Shown: piece by piece, positions 51,106-62,914 of the stretch | How the letters are laid out: every line of letters begins with the position of its first letter | How positions within the stretch are numbered: the stretch's first letter is position 1 | Source: Neolentinus lepideus HHB14362 ss-1 | Lineage: Eukaryota > Basidiomycota > Agaricomycetes > Gloeophyllales > Gloeophyllaceae | Direction of reading: 5' to 3' | Assembly (NCBI GenBank): GCA_001632425.1 | Contig: KV425615.1 | Location: forward strand, 64,846-128,845 | DNA length: 64,000 nt | Notes under the pieces: generated by a model | What the model saw: the letters and a program-made list of their open reading frames with translations, nothing else | The model's database searches: none | Told to the model about the DNA's origin: nothing | Made by a program: the position numbers and the translations under genes

Positions 51106-53060
51106 TCAAGAATCTCGGTGCATACCCGCTGTAAGAGTGAAGAAGTCAGCTAAGAAGTCCAGAAGCTCGACGACATTTTCATACCGCCTGTAAACTTGCA
51201 AATGCCTTGCTTCATGAAGTGGCACCTAGGCGCCATGGGACATTTGTGACCGTACAAACAATCATCCCCAAACGAACACATCTCATCTGATGGCACGGTC
51301 AATGAGGACTGCCCGGGCCATGTGCTGAGATTGTATACATACTCTTGTTCGCTGCGGGGCAGGGCGACTTCTTTGCGTTTTGCCGCATTGCAGCATAGTG
51401 CTCTTCATCGAGCGCATAGTCGTGGGCATATATGCAGCTGGCGCCGTACTTGCAAGATGCGAGATAGAAGAGAGTGCAAGGAGGTGGATCATCTAGTAAT
51501 CGAATAAGTATCAGGATCGACCATTATTTGATTCGGCAAAGAACTATAATCTCACGTTTAGACAAGGGCTAGGTGACAGACTCTGTCAGCACACATTCAA
51601 ATATCAGTCATAGTAGCACTCACAATGTTGGGATTGATGAGCCTGCCACTCGGTGCCGATGAGGATCGTCTAGGTATAGCCTTCGAAGAGTTGGAAGAAC
51701 CTGATTCGCTGGAGCCACTGCTCCCCACAGGGTCCAACTCCGGAGTTGAAGGGCGACTTCCCATGGGGTACACGCTCTGCAGAGCGGATTTGTAGCTGAT
51801 CATGGTAGAGCGTACAGCAGGGGCGTCAACCTTCACCAACTCTTTCCCCATCTGCACCATGTTCCCTTCAAGGTCGTCATTATCGTCTGGAAGTGGGACC
51901 GTGGCCGCTACAGCCAGAGAGGATGAACGAGATGAAACAAAGACGGCAGCGGCAGCATTAAGACTGGGCAAGGAAGGCGGTATAGTAGGATTACTTGCGC
52001 TGGCCAGAAGCGGAGGCGGAGTCTGGGAACGGCTTCGCATCTTGTCCGTCATGAAGAGTCCGGGTACCTTGAGTGTAGACAGCCGGAGCTCCTCGATACC
52101 CGCCGCCATATCCGAATATCCGGGTAGTAATATTAACTTTTCGCGGAAGCCCGCAGTTATTGCACTAGTAAGACTGGTTACATAGCCATTGTCGTGGCAG
52201 CCTTAGGTAACATGCGCCATCAGACCAGCTCCGGGACATAGTTGCTTCGACAGCTCACCTCCAAATATCAGTTTCCATGTTTGGGGCATGCGAAGATTGT
52301 CTTCAAGATAGACTGCAGAAAGGGCCTCAGTGTACGCCATGTCAAAACAAAGGATCATACGGACCTCTTAGCTTAGCATCCGCAGCCTCCTTAGCGTTCC
52401 CAACATCGACCATGAGGAAACGCTCGCCAGCTTGATTAAATCCTATCATGAACTCTTCGAAATGCTGGGCTTCATCTCGGTAGCCAAGCCGCTGGAATGT
52501 GCCCAGTAATCCTGACTTGTTAAAGAATATATAAACCCAGAGTTGAACCTCGTGGAAGTTATTGAGATCCGATAAATATTGGTGAATAGACTCCGTCAAC
52601 TGTCTAGCAGCTGAGCGGCCGCCTTCTCTGCCTTGAGCGAGTAGAGTCGACGAGAAGATTGTGCCGTCTCCGTCAATTAAACATACAGCACGGTTTTCCA
52701 TTCCCTGGAGAAAGTCTAGACTATCAAAGCGCGGATAACGCAAGCCGCTACTCACACGCAAGGTCATTATTTGATTGTTGAGTTCAACCTTCTCCCTGTC
52801 GGTCTGTCTCTTCTCAGCATTGTATCTTAATATGGCTTCATTCTTATCCTTCTCAGCAGAGTTATATAAAACTTTGAATGCGTCGCGATCTCTCGTGATT
52901 TCCTCTATGCGTTGACGGTGCTCAGCCTCCTTCGCACAAAGCGCCATAAACTCATCTAAAGAAAGAGCCGATTACAATGTCGTCTATTAACATGGCGAGA
53001 AAAACAATACGTACGTCTCAGATCATTGAAGCAGCGGTCCCTATGGCGACGGTCAACCAT
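51106..53060 (-). CDS. CCCH zinc-finger protein with DUF7923-type domain (copy 2)
   Basis: Same layout as copy 1. Start ATG at 53060 (MVDRRHRDRCFNDLRHEFMA) joined across an intron at about 53010. A coiled-coil follows (EEITRDRDAFKVLYNSAEKD), then NRAVCLIDGDGTIFSSTLL, FFNKSGLLGTFQRLGYRDEA and FMIGFNQAGERFLMVDVGNA. The Ser-rich linker is much longer than in copy 1 and carries S/P-rich segments. The fingers are PPPCTLFYLASCKYGASCIY followed by AHDY, CSFGDDCLYGHKC, and PMAPRCHFMKQGICKF. The C-terminus is either 51150 (read-through) or 51106 if the intron seen in copy 1 is used; I chose the latter because it matches the paralogue. An upstream ATG at 53157 could add another exon. Confidence 0.74.
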
Positions 53061-53934
53061 AATCACTCCCGTACAGATACCAGAGTTGTCACCCACCACA
53101 CATGCTGAGAATTGTCTACGGTCTCGACGCCGTAACTGAAGGAGTCAGCGCTAGCCATGGATGCAAGGTGTCGTGCTGTGGTCGCTCAGAGGCCTGAAAT
53201 GAAAGAGTGGATTTATGCATTCAGACTCGAAACAAAGCAAGGCTATATACTCCGAGAGTCTTTCAACATGGCAGCGGCGTGGGCATGCACACGTCCCATC
53301 AAAATTCTTGCACTTTGACCAACGCGCAGGTGATTCCATCCATATCGGCAAATATCCGATACTAGATGTACAGACACGCCCCACTACATTGCAAAGCTGT
53401 GTAAACGTGTAAAGCGTGCGAAGGGAGTTCAGTGCAACAAGGAAACGGCGTGGCGCCTGCGGCAATAGCATAAAAGTCCAGTGATCTTGCCCTCGCACAC
53501 GAGCTGGGGCCACGATGGTCAAATAAATTGATTCCTTCGAGCAATCATCGACATCAGGAGGGAAATATCTCTTGTCGCCGGATCAACGCATTCTTGAGGT
53601 CAGGTCGTCTGGACCAGATCCATAGACAGAGACTAGTTTACCAGACTAATAAACACGGATCTTGCTGTTAAGCTGATGTTTTCGGGAGCGGAAAGAAGGG
53701 AAAGAGCCTGAGTACGAATACAGACAGCCTCTCGCCACCGAAGGTCAAAGCGCGGAGACGGCGTGTGGCCTCCGACTCTCGTGGGAACAGATTATGTGGA
53801 CGCGTTAACTCACGCGACGCGACGCGTCTGATGGCCACGACGTGTATCTCAACGTGCAAGTCGACGGCGACGCCCCAGGGCGGCCTACAGCGTCAGTGTC
53901 CAATACTACGAACACTACGCGCTCTTAACCCACG
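53061..53934. other. Divergent intergenic region
   Basis: 874 bp between the CCCH copy 2 start and the CDT1-like start. A 123-codon minus-strand frame at 53151-53522 has several cysteines but no ATG at its beginning and no known likeness. Confidence 0.45.
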
Positions 53935-55904
53935 ATGTCTGACCTGTACACCGCTCTTCGGGTGTCACCTAGGAAGAAACGGTGCCCTCCATCGGACGAC
54001 TTAGATGACGCAGTCATCACTCCCAAGAAAGTCCGGACTGCGTACGTGTCCCAGGCTTTTTCTAATGGACTCTTTCTAATCCTTCTGTGTGCGCTGATAA
54101 AGTCCGCTGACTCCTCCACGGACGGTAAAACGTCAGAAGCAGGCAAGAACTCTACCTGCGCACCTTTCACGCCTATATGAAATCTACACTGCATTACAAC
54201 ATGCGCTCTCGCATGCCTTGGCAACGTCTGCGGTATCACCGTCATCCGATACTGGTATTATACCTAATGTCTTGAACCACCTATCTCTAAGTACGTACAC
54301 CGGCTTTTCGACAACGTTCAGTGCGGATGATCTGCGTCGATTGTGTTGGCTCTGGGAATGGGACGGGAAAAGCTTGCCAAACACGAAGGTGAAAGGCAAG
54401 GCTGTTGCCGATGATGACGATAACCCTTTCCTGGATAATGGCGACTCGACTTCATCGTCCAAAGATTGGTCGAGAGGGTCAATGGGATTCGTTGTCTCAT
54501 CTTGCATGCACTTATCCAAGGACTCGAAGAAACGTATGCCCGCTTACGGTATAGGCATTGAAGTTGAAATGGACATAGACAAGGGAATGGGCGCAGGTAT
54601 GGCAGCAGTTGCAAGGTGGACGGCAGCCGGAGAAGCTAGGCGAGAAGAAGTTCGGACGAAACTGCTGCAATGGGCCGAGGTCCGTTCCCTATCCAATCAC
54701 TCACTATACGTCATTGACACAGGCTACACATTCAATCCGCGCAGCTTCATACGGACACGACTCCAGCCCCGAACTTGCCATTGGCTGATTTACCGAACAT
54801 ATCTCCGCCGAACAAGCCATCCACCCTCACGAAAATTCTTGCTTCCGCTTCGCCCAAGTCCCCTTCTTCCCGCACCATTCTCCAGCCTCCAGAATCACCG
54901 TCCAGATCGAAGTCGCCCCGGAAGTCATCGACCAAGCGAGTTGGACCAAGCTTATCCGATGACTTCCCCGCACCCTTACTCCCGATTACTCCTTCCTCTC
55001 GATCTAAAAACACTGTCCTCTTCCCCCAGACCCCAGTTTCTGGCAGACGAGGGCGCAGCCTGGCCACCTCCCTCCTGACCCCTCGAACTCCCTCTGTTTC
55101 TCCTGCTCGCAGTACTACCTCTGACGCATATGGCTCTTTACCATCTACGCCTCGGAAGCAGACAGGTCCTAATGCAGAAACGGCACCTGAGACTCCTAAC
55201 ACATCCCGGCGACAAGCATTGTATGAGAGGATTCGACAAAAGTCGCTCACAGGTTCACCTACGAAGCCCACTTCGGGCAAAAGCTCTATACAAGGGGGCA
55301 GCAAGATGACACGAGACCAACTGTTAAAAATGAGTCAGGAGGAAACCAGAAGAAGGTGCTTGCTGGGAAGACTCGGTGGTGTTGCAGAAAGTGTCTGGAT
55401 GTATGTCGCTATAGTTTACACCTCTGTTCATGGGCTGAACTTCGGATTATCAGGTTATTCTCATCTCCAGTGGGCTCAGCATCGTCGTCACTGTCCCCTC
55501 GCAAGCGTCGTGCCCTTCCCTTTGCCGAAGTGTCGACCGCTGTGCTTAAATCGTCGCCTGTTCCCATATCCTCGGCCGAAGCTTCGGAGTCTATCGAGCT
55601 TCTCGTGAAATTATGTCCCTTCTTCGTCAAGCAATTCAACGTTGGCAGCGAAGAGTGGCTGGAAATGCCCACTGGGAACCTTGCGAACTCCGGCGAAGCA
55701 GATTACGAAGATTCTATCCTGTCGTCTCCATCCAAAAGCAAAGGACCCAGTGCTAGCTCGGTGGCTAGTCCAGGCAGAGTCCAGCGTAAGGATGAGAGCG
55801 CGCGAGAGGTGACTACTAGAAGCCCGAGGACCGTGAGACGCCAGGGTGGAGGTCTCCGGGAGGTCAGAGAGAGAGTTCGGAGAGAGTTGGAGCTTCTTGA
55901 TTGA
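53935..55904 (+). CDS. CDT1-like DNA replication licensing factor
   Basis: Likely helps load the MCM helicase at origins in G1. The start at 53935 gives [16 protein letters not shown]. The first folded part includes [38 protein letters not shown] and [20 protein letters not shown], matching a winged-helix region. After [20 protein letters not shown] a long Ser/Pro linker carries many SP/TP sites, consistent with CDK control ([22 protein letters not shown]). A C-terminal winged helix begins [14 protein letters not shown], the conserved Cdt1 motif, and continues to [17 protein letters not shown]. It ends in a basic helix, [18 protein letters not shown] rate the family call moderate because sequence conservation is low. 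Confidence 0.72.
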
Positions 55905-56061
55905 TTGAGCAGTGCTTGCATCTTAACTATTGCTGCATTTTTGCTGATTACCTTTTTTATCTCTGTGGCTCATGTCGGTAGTTGATTTGTTCGCCACAAT
56001 AAAACTCGATTTGTCTTGTCAGTTAAAACACATTATGGCGTTAAGAGATTTTTTAGGAGAA

Positions 56062-57039
56062 TCAAGAATCGGTCTGCATATCCAGGAATTCGGCCCAAGT
56101 GTCGTCAATGTGGAATAAGGAAACGATGTGTCCGCCTTGCAGTAATTTGACCCTTCCATCGTAGACCCTTGCCAGGTACTCCACCATCCCCATCGCCTCC
56201 TCGCTCGAGGCGACCACCAGTACAGCCCTACTCTTGTGAGCCGCATCAAGAGCCGCGGGGTTGAAACCCCAATCACAACGAAGGATGTCGGAGATCTGCA
56301 TATAACTCCTCCACGTTTTCTCCACGCTCCTGACCACATTGCAGGCGAACCGCTTCTCCAGCTCGCCCTCCTGCATACCCCGCTTAGCTCTCCAGCGTGT
56401 GTAGGCAGTACGCTCTTCGTCTCTCATTTTATCGAAGAGCCTTCTGCGTATGAAGCGCTCGGTCCCTTCAACGATAGCCATCTGCCTGCCGAGGAGGAAC
56501 TTGACGAGTCGGAACCCGAGCTTGATTGGGATGTAATGGGCTGGGGATCCTACGGCCATGTAGTCTGTCCAGGAGAGGGATCTGTAGTACATAGTGTGAT
56601 ATTTAAAAGGTGAGAAGGGGCTGAGAAGCAACATGCCCTTGATGCTTTGTCCCAGTGGGAAGACATCAAAAGGTGCGCCGTGCAGTATCTGCGCAGCTAC
56701 AGTGCCTAGAGATCCGCCAGCGACATACAATCGCAGTCGTTTCTCTGTTTGACTGGACGAAGGATGAAGATGATCGATGAGGGCCGTAACGTCGCTAAGC
56801 AGCTGAGACGGGAATGATTCTGCAGAAGAGGCGGGAGAGCTGTGACCCCATCCCGGAAAGGTCATGGAGATATAGTGGACATCGCGATGCTGTAGTGAAG
56901 GAGAAACGTCCGAAGTCTGTGCAACTCCGAACGCCCCAAGGAGGAAAAGGATGACGCTGTTACTGACAGGGTTGCCATTATCCGCGTACTCGATTGTACG
57001 GCCACCGAAGATAGAGAGAAGCTTGGTTGGGCTGCTCAT
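56062..57039 (-). CDS. Alpha/beta hydrolase fold protein, intron-free
   Basis: A single-exon protein of about 325 residues. The start is the first ATG, 57039 (MSSPTKLLSIFGGRTIEYAD); bases before it stay open but have no ATG. The nucleophile elbow is LYVAGGSLGTVAAQ, with Ser in GGSLG. VHYISMTFPGWGHSS is the oxyanion strand, and LLQGGHIVSLFHIDDTWAEF contributes the catalytic His near the C-terminus. The acid residue probably lies in AVLVVASSEEAMGMVEYL. Substrate unknown. It converges on the CDT1-like gene, with stops 158 bp apart. Confidence 0.85.
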   Translation of the reverse strand: MSSPTKLLSIFGGRTIEYADNGNPVSNSVILFLLGAFGVAQTSDVSPSLQHRDVHYISMTFPGWGHSSPASSAESFPSQLLSDVTALIDHLHPSSSQTEKRLRLYVAGGSLGTVAAQILHGAPFDVFPLGQSIKGMLLLSPFSPFKYHTMYYRSLSWTDYMAVGSPAHYIPIKLGFRLVKFLLGRQMAIVEGTERFIRRRLFDKMRDEERTAYTRWRAKRGMQEGELEKRFACNVVRSVEKTWRSYMQISDILRCDWGFNPAALDAAHKSRAVLVVASSEEAMGMVEYLARVYDGRVKLLQGGHIVSLFHIDDTWAEFLDMQTDS

Positions 57040-57668
57040 ATATGACTGGATGGTGTCCTTGATGGTGTTTTTCTTCAAAAATGCTCTGGCTCATATATGC
57101 CAATGTGGGAGCTGCGGCATAGCGACATTTGGTGAGATAGACACCAGAGTAATAACGTCTGATTACATGATCTCGCATGTAAGTAGCGTACGTTCTTAGC
57201 ACGGGAAAGACAAGTGTATGTTACATCCCGGCTTCAGCTGGAGCGGAACCTGCTGCGGGCCTGACAGCGGCGCAGTCCAGCGGGCTCGTTTCCGAGACAG
57301 CAGCACTAGTAGTAAACAGATGTCTCCAGGCTGCCTGGGCGCAGGATATGTGAGTCAGTATAAGAAACAAGACGCAGGCAATACTTTTGAAGGGGTACGT
57401 GAGGAAGTTCGGCCTCAGATTGATCGGACGGAAGCTTCATGCATTTACGTAGCACTGCCACTGGGCTTCTTTATCTCGGTGCCGACGATACCCGACTGTT
57501 GGATTTCATTAATAGGGTTTGCTTCCGTACAACAGATACACATATGAGAAGTATTCAAATGTTCGTAGCAAAACGTGTGCCACGTAAATTCATAATTCCG
57601 GCTTGTCACGTCTACATCTCTAAGCACCGACTCGGGTCCAAGAGAACAAATCGAGCTCTGAGTTGACC
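57040..57668. other. Intergenic region
   Basis: 629 bp between the hydrolase start and the oxalate decarboxylase 3' end. No gene is supported. Confidence 0.5.
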
Positions 57669-60114
57669 TCAGAATGTCTTGAGATACGGGTCCGGAGCTA
57701 CGACGGTAGCCTTAGTCTTGTTGAAGGAATCAATCAGTTCATCAGATATGTTCAGGTGTGCCTTGACCAAAGCCGGCGGGATCAGGGCCAGCCACTAGTT
57801 TTGAGACATTTTCGTGAGGGACAATCCTAATGGTCAATATAGGATATAGCGGAGCATACCTGTCTCAAGCTAATGTCTTGGAAGATATCTGTTGATAAAG
57901 CGTTTGTGGCCATATAAGTAGTGAAGTATTTGGTTACATACCAGTGTGGAATATCTCCAGGTAGTGCAGCGTCGTGTTCCCGGTGTTCTCCACGTAATGA
58001 CCTATTAACAGAAGGATCAGGACCACAGACGGTGTCGATGCATGGGAGATACAGACCATATGGCGAGGGCGCGTAACCTTTGAGGAGTTTCAATGGCGGC
58101 TAAAGCAGGTTAGAGGAAGGAAAATTACGCACCAATATCACCCCCCTGAGAAGCGTTGCGAGTTAACACGGCGAAGGAAAATCAGAAAACATAATCCACT
58201 AGCCTGGAAATCGAAAGTCGCTGCATTTCCTGCAGCCCCGAACATCGTCATACGAGCATTACCCTCTCTGTCGCGCGGAAATAATCAGCTATTGAACCGT
58301 TATACCGCCAAGGTGGACCAAGGTGGGAAAGATCCTACAAGAAAAATGCCCATTCATCCTCCGTGGGATGCCACTGAGTAAAGGATTATCCGTCATCTAG
58401 TAAGGACTCAGGAGGCGTGGTTAACTTACGTGAAGCTCCCTATAGTAACGATGGTGCTGTTGGCAGCTGCTTCCAACAAAATTATACTATTGCACGCACC
58501 TCATGGCTCCAGGTTCCACAGTGACCTCCGCGACAGCGATATTCTTCGCTGCTTTGAACGTCCTCGAGTCTGCTATCTTGACGGTGCCTCCAGCCAGCGG
58601 CGTGGCAGGTACCTGGGAGAATCTGTAACCAAAAGATTCAGGCACGGTGCCCTGTGGATCCGAAGGGGCTGTGGCATTATCGGGAGGGGGATCTGATATC
58701 CAGCGTCATGTCAGCAATAGGATGGATTTACTCAGAGAACGTAAATACGCACTACTTGGGAATATGTAGAGTTGTTGTCCGGGGATACCGTCGAACGCGG
58801 CGATATCGGTCCCGAAATTCTTTGCTATCACTTCCTTGGGAACGTGCGCGAGCCAGTCTGTAAGCTAGAGACCAAGTCAGCTATGCAAAAGACAGTAGTA
58901 TAGTCTGATATCGACTGACTAAGAATGTAGTGTCTTCGTTGAAATCACCAGAGTCGAAGACCTTAGAGAAGCAGATGGGTTAAGGTCGGGTTCGAGTGGG
59001 TGAAATGCATACCAGAAGGAATTCACATCCCTGAGGGTCGTCATCTGTGGCTTGCAGAGAGTGGGGAATGCCCGCGGGAAAGTACCATAAATCCCCTTGG
59101 TTCTAATACGCAGTAAACCTCACTCCGTGATTCAGAGGATGGGGTTCCGAAATATACTGACCAACGTTTCCAAGAAATTCTTGCCGTTCTGATCAACGGC
59201 TGTGACCTGAGTCGAGCCCTAGATGGAATTCATATTAAACACAGGGTACTCCACCACACTTGAATTACCGTCTACCTTGAGAATGTATGCCCACTGGAGT
59301 GGCGTTAGTAACATATTTAAGCTATCCTTCCTGGAAGAGCTACTCACTTCGTCTGCAGAGTGCCAATGCAATTCTCTGACAGTGGGTGTGGATCAACACC
59401 CATAGTCCTATGCTAGGAAGGTTATAGTCTTACCGAATTGCACCGGGTTCTAGGCGCATATCTACACCAGCCAACTCTGAGAAACACGGTAAGCGTTAAT
59501 CACTTCCGATAAAATCATGCGCTTACGAGTTGCAATAGGAAGCTCCTGGACTGCAGATGGAAGCGGTTAGCACAGTCAGACACGACATTGCGTATGATAC
59601 GTACTATTCTGTTGACGTGCCCAGCCTCCAGTGTTGAGACGATTGTGACTCAGAGCAAATGGCCACTTCGCGTTCAAACTACCGCAAGGCATCAGTATCA
59701 GAGCGTTCATGAGATACTAATGTCCGAAGCACATACATGGACCCGGCGTCAGTGGTGGGCGGGGCAAGTAGATCGGGGTTCTGCTTGTCACTGCACGACG
59801 GATGATTAACAGGAATTTCAGCATCGGATTCACAACGCTTACATCGGGACGTTCTGTGGTCCAAGCTGGTTCGCTCCAAGGGGGCCTCGAATGGGCTGGG
59901 GTGCGTAGTCGACAGTATCATTCCACAATGGATAATTAGGATTGTCGCTGGCAAGCGGAACGGTCGGGCTCGCGTCTGCTGCCGTCGCAGAGAGAGTGCC
60001 TGAAGGTAAGGTCGAGCTTGATTTAAGTACTGCAGCTGACAGCGTGCCCGCAGGGGCGGCACTGACGAATGCAGCTAGCGACAAGAGAACGTGGGTGACT
60101 GAGAGCAGAAGCAT
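57669..60114 (-). CDS. Oxalate decarboxylase, secreted bicupin
   Basis: Converts oxalate to formate and CO2 with manganese; wood-decay fungi use it to control secreted oxalic acid. The start at 60114 gives a signal peptide ([20 protein letters not shown]). Cupin 1 has [19 protein letters not shown] (His-x-His and Glu ligands) and [15 protein letters not shown] (fourth His). The lid-type segment [15 protein letters not shown] follows, as in fungal decarboxylases. Cupin 2 repeats the pattern: [20 protein letters not shown] and [16 protein letters not shown]. It ends [18 protein letters not shown], stop 57669-57671. About 17 small exons keep frame where followed. All metal ligands of both cupins are present. 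Confidence 0.94.
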
Positions 60115-60176
60115 CTTGTGAGGATGTTTGAGAGGAGGAATTCCTTGCTGCAGAAAATAACTTCGGTAGGGCTACC

Positions 60177-60182
60177 TTTATA
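60177..60182 (-). promoter_or_regulatory. TATA box of the oxalate decarboxylase gene
   Basis: TATAAA on the minus strand (GGTGTATAAAGG), 63 bp before the ATG at 60114, a usual fungal spacing. Confidence 0.5.
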
Positions 60183-61191
60183 CACCAAGAGAGTTTAGGT
60201 GATGATGTCTAAAATATTATGAGGTCATGTGGGATAAGTGAATCGGTTTCAGAATTTCGGACGAACCAAAAGCGATTCTCTCCTAGAACGCCACAATATT
60301 ATCAGCTTTTACGTCAGGTAGACTTTACCATATGGGCGCCTGCAAGATCGGAGCGCGGCAGAGCGACATATCGCTCGCAAAGACTTGGAGGGAACAAAAT
60401 ACGATGTCGAAATCCGAATGTCGATTGGCATTGGATCCGATTGGCCTTCGGACAGTGTTACTACGGCCCCAAGACTGAATGTGGCCTGTAACTTCTTCAA
60501 TGAGCGGTACCACAATGAATAAACGGAAAGATATGGATCTAGAATTTAGTCGTCTAATCATTACATAGAGGAGTCACCTTGACCCTGACTGCGTATCGGT
60601 GCGGCGACCGGTACTAATGACTGCACAACAGGTGCTATAGATGCTCAAAATAGCACAAAGAGCTAAGATTAGAGGGTTGCTGAAACCACAAGCTTGCTAC
60701 ACTTTAGGTGCCCGGTAGACCAGATTTAAACTAGCCCGTGCGGCACTTTTCAGAAGATATACAGACGCAGGAATGCCAACTACTCACAGACATCTCATGC
60801 AGCATGTCGTCGTAGCGCAGAGCAGGAATGCGATGTCAACTGGCGGACCCAACAGCAGCAGCACAACTACTCGTCGGGCAATGTCGGAGCGTATGCGATG
60901 TATGTTGCCAAATATACAACTGCCATCCGACAAGATATTTGGATACACCGCGTGCGACCCACTTCCGGAACCCCATTAATGAGGTAGCGATGCTGTATCA
61001 GACCAGGTGAGTTTCAGGTAGGCGCCTGTATTACGGACATTGGAGAAAAGAACAAGGTATACCGATTTCAGCAAGTAAGGAAGATACATCCGACTCGCGA
61101 CCAGCATCGCACAATAGTGAGAAGCGCCCTAGTCCACATAGGCATAATGGTGGCCGCTCACCCTGATAGACTACGGAAAGAAATGGGTCCC
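60183..61191. other. Intergenic region
   Basis: About 1 kb, upstream of oxalate decarboxylase and at the 3' side of the next gene. Short open frames on both strands show no known protein features. Confidence 0.45.
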
Positions 61192-62914
61192 TCAATTCGA
61201 CCTTCCAGCTGTCAGTCCTACCTTTCTCCTCACATCCTTTTCATACTCAATGCAATCCACGACTCTGCCCTCCTTCCTGCTAGACTCTGCAGCGAAGACA
61301 GTCAAATGACTCTTGACGACCTCATCAATGTTTGTGCCGACCATGTCTTGTTTACCAGCTTTCACAGCTTTCACAAAGGTTTTGATTAAACCGAGATCGC
61401 CCCCTCCATGGCCGCCGCCCTCGAGAGGGGGAGTGTGCAAGGTAGAAGTACCGGCACGGAAGTCTGTCACTGTGAAAGTCGACATATCGCCGACAATCTC
61501 GCCATACGTGAAATGCAACCGAGTCTGCCGTTCGCAAATAAGTGACGTAAAAGCAACCATGGTGAACGATGCGGTTGACCCGTTGGAGAACTCGATGTTC
61601 ACAACCTATGGAGATGGGGTGATATGTCTGCAGGGATGTCGGTTAGAAATACACCGCACCTGGTTATCGCAAACGTCATTTGCCGATTCATATACACAGC
61701 GCCCATAAGGACCTTTCTCCAGGGCTTCGTGTATATTCTCGATGTCGGGAATTCCATCTACGATTGTAGATGCCGGCCAGCCCTTCTCCCCATCGGTAAC
61801 TGGATCAAGGTAGACTGCCGCATATCCCATGAAACCCGACATGATATGGAACCGCTTGGAAAAACGCACTTTTCTTTGCACTGTAAGGGCAGGTTCGCTC
61901 ACAGGGGCATTTGAGACACCGCTGAGCGTCAGCCGCAGCCGAAGGTTTGACATCTTTCCGGAAGTGCTTGAGAGAGCCGAAGGATGAAGTTCGGATGGGC
62001 GTTGCAGGCGAAAACCAATTGCACAAGATATCTATGTCACTGAGAGTTAACCACCGAGTGTTGAATAATCAGTCAAGCTCAGCTACGAAGATACTTTGAC
62101 TACGCACTGACAACTCTTTGTCATAAGGGAAAACGAGCTCTCTTCCTCTTGTGCCCAGTTACCTCGCACATAAGAATGTGCGAAGTGAAAATATCCTATA
62201 GGCTCCACGTGTACCGCATTTATGAGCTCTCCTAGCGTTCCTGACCTCACTATTTCTGTAATTGCTTTGCTGTATGGTGAGTACCTTAGCACTGGTGGAT
62301 GCTGCTTAATATCATGGTTGTTACTTTGGAATCATGTTAACTTACCGTGGCCCATGCCAAAAATAATACCTGCTCGTTTCACGGCAGCCTCCATCTTCAT
62401 TATATCCTCTAAGCTGGTAGCCATAGGCTTTTCGCATAGAATATGATATCCCTGCTCCGCAAAGGCTTCGACCACTTGCAGATGCATGTTGTCCTGCACG
62501 GCAACTACAACCGCATCTGCCAAACGATGCCCAATGGTCTTGATAGTCTCTGCTGAGGCTGCATGAAGTCCAGCCCAATCTCGGAATACCAAAGTCCCGT
62601 CGATGGAATACATCTGTGCAAAGAGCGCGCATGTATTTGGACGGGGCTCGGCCATTGCAACGATTTTGCATTTTGAAGGATTGGACAGGGCATAAGCGGC
62701 ATACGCCTGCCAGCAGAATCACAATCATTGTATAAGTGATTCACTGTACGTCCTATCGTCTTACCTGTCCTCGCTGCCCACATCCGATCACGGCAATCGT
62801 AACAGGACCAGAGTCGTCAATTCCTGTAGCATCACCCATAGCTCCTTGCAGTTGCCGGTCGAGATACTTAGGCAATTTATGACAGAGGGTCTCCATCTTG
62901 AATTGCAAAGGCAT
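61192..62914 (-). CDS. Gfo/Idh/MocA family oxidoreductase, distinct subgroup with Cys cluster
   Basis: A third family member in the window but not a close relative of the other two. The start at 62914 is the first ATG of the frame (MPLQFKMETLCHK). The dinucleotide motif is VTIAVIGCGQRGQ; LADAVVVAVQDNMHLQVVEA and the lysine motif HILCEKPMATSLEDIMKMEA follow. VLRYSPYSKAITEIVRSGTL and EPIGYFHFAHSYVRGNW lead to a cysteine cluster, QRCLKCPCERTCPYSAKK, known to me from one branch of the family (often annotated as myo-inositol- or sugar-dehydrogenase-like). The C-terminal sheet includes STASFTMVAFTSLICERQTR and GGGHGGGDLGLIKTFVKAV. There are about six introns. Confidence 0.85.

Noticed and set aside
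53151..53522. Cys-rich minus-strand frame upstream of CCCH copy 2
   Set aside because: No ATG at its start, no resemblance to the zinc fingers of the neighbour, and overlaps a possible first exon in another frame.
58980..59000. tRNA T-loop-like GGTTCGAGT
   Set aside because: Lies in an intron of oxalate decarboxylase and has no matching acceptor or anticodon arms.
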